Positions 57,551 through 64,000 of a stretch of 64,000 nucleotides of DNA are shown piece by piece (the stretch's first letter is position 1; every line of letters starts with the position of its first letter). Below the pieces are notes generated by a model that had not been told where the DNA came from, ran no database searches, and worked only from the letters and a program-made list of their open reading frames with translations. This DNA is from Apoda limacodes. Lineage: Eukaryota > Arthropoda > Insecta > Lepidoptera > Limacodidae. The DNA is taken from positions 21,800,722 through 21,864,721 of the forward strand of contig OX291550.1 in NCBI GenBank assembly GCA_946406115.1, read 5' to 3'. The position numbers and the translations under genes were made by a program.

Positions 57551-58889
57551 TCTTTTGGATGTAGACATATTTATATTTTTTTTTAATATAAATTCGATAT
57601 TACGCGTTGACATTATTGATTTACACAAGATTAAAAAAAAAAACGACTTATGTCATTTAGGCATAACTCATCGAATTACTGTGTTAAGTAAGCATTTTTA
57701 CGTAAAGTGGCCGTTTTTAGCTGAAATACCTACAACAACTAACAAATATATTCTACAAAGAATACAAAACTTATTGTAACTTATGACTATTTTTATATAT
57801 TCAATATTTGGATTCTCGAAATTCGAAAAAAAAATTGAAATATCTTATGGCGCACATATTTGCGCGTTTGTGTGTATACGTATTTTATTTTTGTAGTATT
57901 AGTAGAACAACGCAGTTATTATATGGTGTAGCCAAGTTGTGGATTGTGGAAATTATTTCAGTATGACCTTTTTTTCATCAACTAGTAATTAATATTTAAA
58001 TATATTAATATTAAATAAACATTGCTTAACATCAAGATTCAACAAAAGAAGCCTTTATTATAATAATGCAGCACTCAAGGCTACGGCAAATAAAAACACA
58101 AGGGAATAAAAGAAAAATAATGAAGAAATAAATTGGAACAGACGCGCTTTTGTTTACGAACTCTAATACTTATTATTGCCTTCATCAAGTGTTTCCCAAG
58201 TCAAAAAAAAGTAAAAGAAGCTGTTTAAATATTTGCTTGTCTGGGTTTACATATTGACCCGAATTCAAAATAGGAGAAGATTCTTAATTCGTTCTTGTAT
58301 GTTTTTTAGATAGGAATATCTATGCCATTTGTAAATCTGTTTCAGGTTGTCGGATTTCTGTAGGGACATGTTAGTAAGATTCAAGAATTAGGGAGTGGGA
58401 TTCTCTTGGTATACAAAAGAATAAAAGATCGTCCATCGTGAATTGGATTGAAATGCTTAATAGTTACAAAAAAAAAACAACTTATAACTCAAAATAGACT
58501 AAAGTCTGTCTGTAGACGGTAAATAAAAAAATTGTATTCAAATTCCTAATGGAGCTACGGAACGGACCGAGGGCTGGATACGTACTGAAATCCTTGTTAG
58601 CATGAATACTGAATACCTCCATTTCAAGCCAACTGTTCAGTGCGGTTGAAGACTTGAAAGCAGTCGTCCACGGTCATTCTCAGTCGGTTACATTACCAAG
58701 AATGTGAAGTAATATTTATGTATTCTTTTGATATTTTCGTGGTTGCATAACAATAGTTAATCAGGTCTTACTACGCTGCATTTTCGCCGGTATTCGTTTC
58801 CGTGGTCAACGGGTGCCAATGGAAACCTATTACTAAGCCTACGCTGTATGTCTGCCTGTCCAAAGCGTGTTATTAACTGTTAAATTAAA
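57551..58889. other. Intergenic stretch, no gene seen
   Basis: AT-rich, no recognisable coding sequence or complete element. Confidence 0.4.
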
Positions 58890-58891
58890 TA

Positions 58892-58990
58892 GAAACCAAC
58901 TTCAAACTGTAATTCAGATCAGATTTTTTAGAAATAAGTAATTATTTTTACCTTTTTAGTGCATCTTTTTGAAGCCGGTTGTTTTTTTTA
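58892..58990. repeat. Half copy of the CAACCGGC MITE
   Basis: CCAACTTCAAACTGTAATTC through AGTAATTATTTTTACC to GAAGCCGGTTGTTTTTT matches the right arm of 16,075-16,320. The other arm is missing. Confidence 0.7.
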
Positions 58991-59039
58991 TTAAAAAGTT
59001 TTTATTATTTAACATTTAGTACTGTGTGGTGTGTCATCT

Positions 59040-59072
59040 TCGTGTGCGAGTCCGACTCGTACTTGACTGGTT
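59040..59072 (+). repeat. Short end of CTTGGCCGG-family repeat
   Basis: GTGTGCGAGTCCGACTCG then TACTTGACTGGTTTTTC, a diverged tail. Confidence 0.5.
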
Positions 59073-59149
59073 TTTCTGACCTCGTTGGGGCATCGAAAGA
59101 CACATGTACGTATATGTACATACTTCTTTATAAAAATATTCTGTTCCTT

Positions 59150-59470
59150 TACGGATATGCCATTTGAGTACACACATAGATACAAGTGTATGCCATTTGA
59201 ATACACACAATGTAGATAAAGCCTTTGTCAACAGTAATCGGATTCGGACAACTGAGTTGCACTTGAATAGTGGATTTCAGTTACAAGAACTGGGAAACTT
59301 AGATACTTCACATCACAAAACCAGAAATCGAATTCAAATTGCATTAATATTATAAGCCCTAAAAGAGCTGTAGTTTGTGTTCCGACATTGAGCTGGTATT
59401 ATTGAATTTGTTGTAGTATACATATGTTCCGTAGTGTGACCCACTATGAATTGAAGACTGGACACAACGT
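59150..59470 (+). repeat. Dispersed repeat, pair of 32,866-33,165
   Basis: Same blocks in the same order as the copy at 32,866. The start is locally duplicated (ATGCCATTTGAGTACACAC and ATGCCATTTGAATACACAC, about 35 bp apart). Confidence 0.65.
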
Positions 59471-59944
59471 CAAAACTTTTTTGAATTACTATTGAAATTT
59501 TTATCTACTATAAATAAACAAGGCGACACACACAGTAAGCTCAAACACGATATATCAGCTGTCAGTTTCCAAAAGTAAGAAATCTGCGGACTGTAAAGGT
59601 GAAATTATCAGATTGTTATTATAGTTCAGTGTCATAGTATTTACATTTTGTATCAAATTTCAAGGCAATCAGATGAAATATTTCTTTAGAAATTAATATT
59701 TATTAATTAAATTGCTAAGATATATTGACCCACTACATAAAGATTGATTATAGTAAGAGATGTATTGCTAAGATTGTTAACTAACAATACTAACCAAGAA
59801 TATTTCACAAGATATTTGTGATCACAACAACAAACAAAACGGTATAGAAATGTCACTCATGTACGCTACTTATTTGGTAATATAGGACTGAAGATGCTCA
59901 ATAACAGGATGCTTAGCGTATGTTTAAGAGCCATTGTAATAAAA

Positions 59945-60200
59945 GTTCTCATTAATATAAATATTATAAATGCGAAAGTAACTCTGTCTGTTATCTCTTC
60001 ACGCTTAAACTGCTGTACCGATTGCAATAAAATTTGGCATGGTTGTAGTTTAAGCCCCGAGAAAGAACATAGGCTTCTTAAAAACATCAAGTATGAGTCA
60101 GCTTTTTTTTCCATAATTGAGGAGTTGCCGATAAAATCCTACACCGATAGCCAACTTTAGGGAGGGTGGAAACACGGGCAAAAGCTAGTGTTAAATAAAT
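59945..60200 (-). repeat. RTE-like repeat, minus strand
   Basis: AATATTATAAATGCGAAAG then TAACTCTGTCTGTTATCTC, CACGCTTAAACTGCTGTACC, AAAATTTGGCATGG, ending CCACACCGATAGCC-like sequence and GGGTGGAAACACGGGC. This is the reverse complement layout of 21,900-22,330. Confidence 0.6.
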
Positions 60201-60224
60201 TTTATACGATAATATCTTATACAT

Positions 60225-61440
60225 TTAAACGAGCAATTCTTATTCATATACCTACTTGCTTATCTCGAAAACGATTTAAATATAATTTTGTATACATACC
60301 CTTTTTAATTACATTCAAAGAAAATTGCTTTGAACGAAATCGGTTCACAGGTTTCCGCAGATAATCAAGATCCGCAATAATTTTCATTAAACGGCACACT
60401 AACTTAATACGTGTTTTAGAGGACATTAGAGATTATACGAGCAAAATGTATACAGCAAGAGAGACGGACGAACAGACACCAAGATGACTTCATAAGTGTT
60501 CTATTTTAACGAATTTGGTACACAGCTAAAGTATAGCTGCTAAAACATAACTTAATTGTAAAAATGCCTGACATCATTTCGTCACGGATAATTGCGCCGA
60601 AACATAAAAAGCCCAGTGAAATTACACGGACAACTAGGTACGTCCACCCCCTCCGTAAAGTGCCAGCTTTCAGCCTGCCTCTCCCCGAGCCCCCAAGCTC
60701 CTCCTGATTAATCGACTCCACAACTCAACGTCATCTGACGCTCTAAATTAAGCACAAAATAATGACAAATAATCTGGGATATGCCTTGCCGATAAAAATT
60801 GGCTTTTTGACTATGAGTTAAGACTTTTAAGATTGTTGTTTGTTTGTTTGCTAATTGTTTGTAAGAACCTATACATATCTTTCCCGTCACGCGTCACTCA
60901 CTAATAGACTATTGAAACCTATGCATTAAACTATTGACAATAGTCTACTATGTTTTACTAAATATAGCATAAGTATAGTCGTCTATGGCATATTTGTAAA
61001 CTAATATTTAGTGGTGCTTTTTATATAGAGTTATTGAACCCATTGGTTGACCAACAGTGATCAGACTAAGCAGAGCTATGTAAGGTACTTGCATCCCCCC
61101 CTGCATTTTCCCCTTTTTTTATTTATTACTAAATTAAAAAAAAAACAATGAAAAATTATTCAGTGTACTAGGATTGCATAAATAAACGAAGTAAGGCCAG
61201 CTGAGAAGAAAGCACAAATATACCTAAGCAAGCTTTACATAAGAAAATAAAACATAAAATAATTAGAACTCCTCATTAGAACAGCAATAATACATTCGGC
61301 GAATATCAACTGTACGTCACAGTTTATATCTGATCGCCAAACATAGATCATAACGCACACAGTGTCACCGACGGTAGTGGCTTACAACTTTAGGCCTACA
61401 AGTTTTCTTTTGCTCTACTAACTAATTTTTTAATCTTTAT
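60225..61440. other. Intergenic stretch with repeat ends
   Basis: 60,225-60,245 carries AAACGAGCAATTCTTATTC (end of the 8,100 family). A GC-richer block at 60,580-60,730 shows no coding signature. No gene. Confidence 0.4.
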
Positions 61441-61451
61441 TGCCTACTATA

Positions 61452-61800
61452 ATGCCAAAAACAAATCAAATCCCGCCTAAACAAAAGGCAGACAATAAGA
61501 ATAACTTACCCAAAACTACTTTCGACAAATTATCTAGTCACTCAAGCGCTAAGTCGCGTTCTTACGCGAAATGGTAAAGATTCTGAGTGACTCTGTTTGT
61601 TCAAACGATTCTAAAAGAAACACACGATTCTAAATTAGTTGTTGCTCCGAAAAAATTATAAAAGACAGCCTGCCTTCTTTTCGGGCAGAATTAAAGTCAA
61701 TCAACAAAACTCTTGTCTCCTGGAAGGCTGATCATGATTGTCGGTTATCACAGCTAAGTGCCGATGCGAAATCTCTCACAACCCAAATAATTGACTAAAA
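61452..61800 (+). pseudogene. LINE ORF1 remnant
   Basis: An ATG at 61,452 opens a lysine-rich frame (MPKTNQIPPKQKADNKNN). It is broken by a stop near 61,577 and resumes after a frameshift with DSLPSFRAELKSINKTL and SADAKSLTTQI, the helical style of ORF1 in Jockey/CR1-like LINEs. Its position just upstream of an endonuclease and reverse transcriptase on the same strand supports the call. There is no zinc knuckle left to confirm it. Confidence 0.5.
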
Positions 61801-61825
61801 TAATACCTATAAAGATCTAGAAAAA

Positions 61826-61845
61826 ACACACACACACACACACAC
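61826..61845. repeat. (CA)n microsatellite
   Basis: About ten CA dinucleotides. Confidence 0.95.
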
Positions 61846-62216
61846 AACACATAATCCCAATGCGAGTTTTAATATTTGTTTACCTTGATAACCGGACAAC
61901 AAAAATTCAATCACAATTATTTTTCTGCCTATTACCGACTCACGTTACATGACGAATGATGTTACTAAGTCTTGTGATCCGGTTGTAACGGAAAAATACG
62001 AATGTAAAAAAGGGACAAAGGAAACGCTATTGTGACATAGTTTATTTTTTATAAAAATGGATAGTTACGTTAATAGACAATATTACTACTATTATATAAC
62101 TTTTTTATATCCAATTCTTATTGCTGAATAATGGTACGAGTATCTTGGATCCAAAATACATGCCCCTCCTCGACTGCCCAATTACACACTGCACACGACT
62201 CAAAACATAAACTTAA

Positions 62217-62880
62217 ACGATAGTGTAGTCGTATATGTTAAAGATAATGTAAACTGTTTAATATCGTGGCCACTCATTCTAGATGCAAACTGCCTAATGA
62301 TTAAAATAGATAACCGATTTGCAATATTGAGCATATACAGTTCGCCTGGAATTCGTGACACTGACAACTTCTTATCATCATTAGACACCATTTTGAGCTC
62401 ATTGTCCAAGTTTCATCACATTATTGTAGCTGGCGACATAAATATTGACATTAAACCTAACATTACTGACAAAAAAAGCTACAACTACTTAGATTGCATG
62501 GCTTTTCATGGCTTGTTACCAGCTCCCCAGCTAACGATCAGGAACGATAACTGTCTAGTTCCCTCAGTTTGTTTTGTAATAATAAACTCTCTTACGGACC
62601 ACAATACTGTACTCCTAGTTTTGCAGCAAGGACCTTACAAGGGAAACATCCCTAAGCCAGCTATAATAATAAATTTTGACAACTTTGACAAACACATTCA
62701 ATCTGCTGATTTTACCAAGATTTTCAGCATAAACGTAGTCAACGAAGAAATGAGTAAATTCATTAGCCTTATCACTACAGCCATTACAAAAAAATCCACT
62801 GCAAAACATATTTCAACACGAAAACATCCTATTAAACCATGGATGACGACCGGGCCTTTGGAGTGCTTAAAAATTTAAGA
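62217..62880 (+). pseudogene. LINE endonuclease domain (APE type), 5'-damaged
   Basis: The frame running from about 62,217 through 62,878 gives an apurinic-type endonuclease region. It has SVVVYVKDNVNCLI, then ILSIYSSPG, the IIVAGDINIDI motif (G-D-x-N) and the late TDHNTVLLV motif (the S/T-D-H catalytic block). The N-terminal catalytic motif is lost upstream. This nuclease nicks target DNA to start target-primed reverse transcription. The frame ends at a stop at 62,876-62,878, after which coding similarity continues in broken pieces into the reverse transcriptase. The copy is inactive. Confidence 0.85.
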
Positions 62881-64000
62881 CAAACTCCAAAAAGAACACA
62901 AAAAAAAGCCAAATAATGAAACTGCTAAAATAACATATCGACGTTATCGTAACTGTTGTAGCTCATTATCAAAACGGGTTAAACGTGCTTACGAAATAGA
63001 ATCGCAAATAGATAAGGCTGCTTCTATGAACTCGAAAAAAATGTGAGAATCTATAAACAATATAACCAACTACAAACCTCAGTCATCTCCTTCTTTTGAT
63101 TAACTTTTATCATATGAAACTTTCGAGTCAGCTGTCAACAAAACTAATGAGTTCTTTACTACTATAGGCAAAGACCAAGCAAAAAAGATAGCAAAGCCAC
63201 ACACAACGCCTCAAACATCTTATACAGAATCTTGTTGTCAACATTCGTTTGCTCTTTTCGAAACTGATAAAACCGAAGTTATTCGTATGATCGATTCTCT
63301 AAAAAGGGACTGTGCTGTGGGTTGGGATGGTCTATCCAGCACAGTAATTAAGCGTAACAAGCACTTATTTTCCGTCCCACTTACTTACATCTTCAACCTC
63401 AGTTTCAGGACAGGCACTTTTCCTACTTCGTTCAAAAAAGCAGTGGTATAAAGGTGGAGATAAAGGCATATTAAATAACTATAGGCCAATTTAAATTTTG
63501 CCATCAATATCAAAATTACTTGAGCGTCTATAAATAAAAGACTATTGCAGTATCTTAAAAAATACTCTGTGTTGTTGAAAAAAAAAACTGGTTGCCTGTA
63601 AAGTCGGTATACGGGCGAAAGTTTTACGTGACAATGATTTTATGTCTGTCTCTCTCGCTCTTAGGCGGGCGCGTGCCTCTCACTCGCTCTCATTGTGAGC
63701 GCATAACGTGAGCGGAGCGTAACGCAGTTTCTTGAAGTGTCACCCGGCAAACCAATTTATAAGACGTTGTCACGTCAAAACCAGTTTGGTTTCCGTAAGG
63801 GAAACTTGACCGCAGATGCCGTGTATAATCTTACAGAATTTCTTGTTCGTAATCTAGACCACAAGAAGAGATGTCTAACTATTTTTCTAGATCTATCCAA
63901 ATCATTTGGTATCCATCCCGATATTCATTCCCAAGCTTGAGAGCAAAGGTATACGTGACTAATAGTTCACAATGCTTAAAAATTGGAAAATATATAAGAT
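62881..64000 (+). pseudogene. LINE reverse transcriptase, N-terminal part, broken
   Basis: After the endonuclease, frames with stops give ITYRRYRNCCSSLSKRVK, then FALFETDKTEVIRMIDSL, CAVGWDGLSSTVIKRN and LTYIFNLSFRTGTFPTSFK, the usual entry to a Jockey/CR1-like reverse transcriptase. The domain is interrupted by a 190-bp insertion (63,576-63,765) and resumes with QNQFGFRKGNLTADAVYNL and TIFLDLSKSF (palm motif A region). It runs into further damage near 63,910 and off the window end, so the catalytic YADD-type box lies outside. It differs from the fragment at 20.2-21.6 kb and is on the opposite strand. Confidence 0.85.
63576..63765. mobile_element. 190-bp insertion in LINE with GTTGT target duplication
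   Basis: GTTGT at 63,571-63,575 recurs at 63,766-63,770. The DNA between starts TGAAAAAAAAAACTGGTTGC and ends AATTTATAAGAC. Removing it and one GTTGT keeps the surrounding reverse-transcriptase frame open, which confirms the boundaries. It contains GGTATACGGGCGAAAG and the C/T-rich TCTCTCTCGCTCTTAGGCGG, a recurrent lepidopteran non-autonomous repeat. Confidence 0.75.

Overview
This window looks like gene-poor, repeat-dense euchromatin from an insect, most likely a lepidopteran (moth or butterfly). The call rests on the repeats. There are many copies of dispersed families common in that order: elements ending in CGCACTTGGCCGGTTTT, the ACCGACTTCAAAAAAGGAGG family, repeats ending AACGAGCAATTCTTG, RTE-like tails ending CATTTATAATATTAGTA, and tRNA-type SINE pieces. 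The DNA is AT-rich, and no complete host protein-coding gene is recognisable. The only possible host coding signal is one short exon-like stretch on the minus strand near 5.7-5.9 kb, which is weak.

Left flank (1-35.5 kb): a mosaic of transposable-element fossils. These include the C-terminal piece of a hAT transposase (7.65-7.85 kb, minus), a frameshifted Jockey/CR1-like LINE reverse transcriptase with its 3' tail (20.0-21.6 kb, minus), other LINE 3' ends (14.6 and 16.6 kb), several fold-back/MITE elements (13.7, 14.0-14.3, 16.1-16.3, 23.0-23.3, 28.9 kb), SINE pieces, and a three-copy family with TIR-like GTGTTTTTCATCACA ends (0.15, 4.2 and 34.7 kb).

Central block (35,499-54,945): the most interesting part. 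Two direct repeats of about 6.15 kb (35,499-41,654 and 48,792-54,945) flank a 7.1 kb interior. Each begins TGTAG and ends CTACA, and the whole 19.4 kb unit is bounded by the 4-bp direct repeat AGGT. That is the architecture of an LTR retroelement, but the terminal repeats are giant and I find no gag, protease, reverse transcriptase, RNase H, integrase or env. I also see no convincing primer binding site or polypurine tract. Each terminal repeat holds a 131-bp tandem array (about 7.5 units), a cryptic degenerate array of about 100-bp units, five CACGTG sites and a tRNA-like stretch. The interior is built from further repeat layers: CCTAA-rich degenerate repeats, a two-level 37/84-bp array with higher-order duplication, a recurring TTAAGGACC motif and a 297-bp tandem duplication. 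The two terminal repeats look essentially identical, including the order of unit variants in the array, which implies a young insertion. The best description is a giant non-autonomous LTR-like element, comparable in plan to the LARD elements of plants.

Right flank (54.95-64 kb): ordinary repeat mosaic again. It ends in a degraded plus-strand LINE (ORF1 remnant, endonuclease, reverse transcriptase) that runs off the window and is interrupted by a 190-bp insertion with a 5-bp target duplication.
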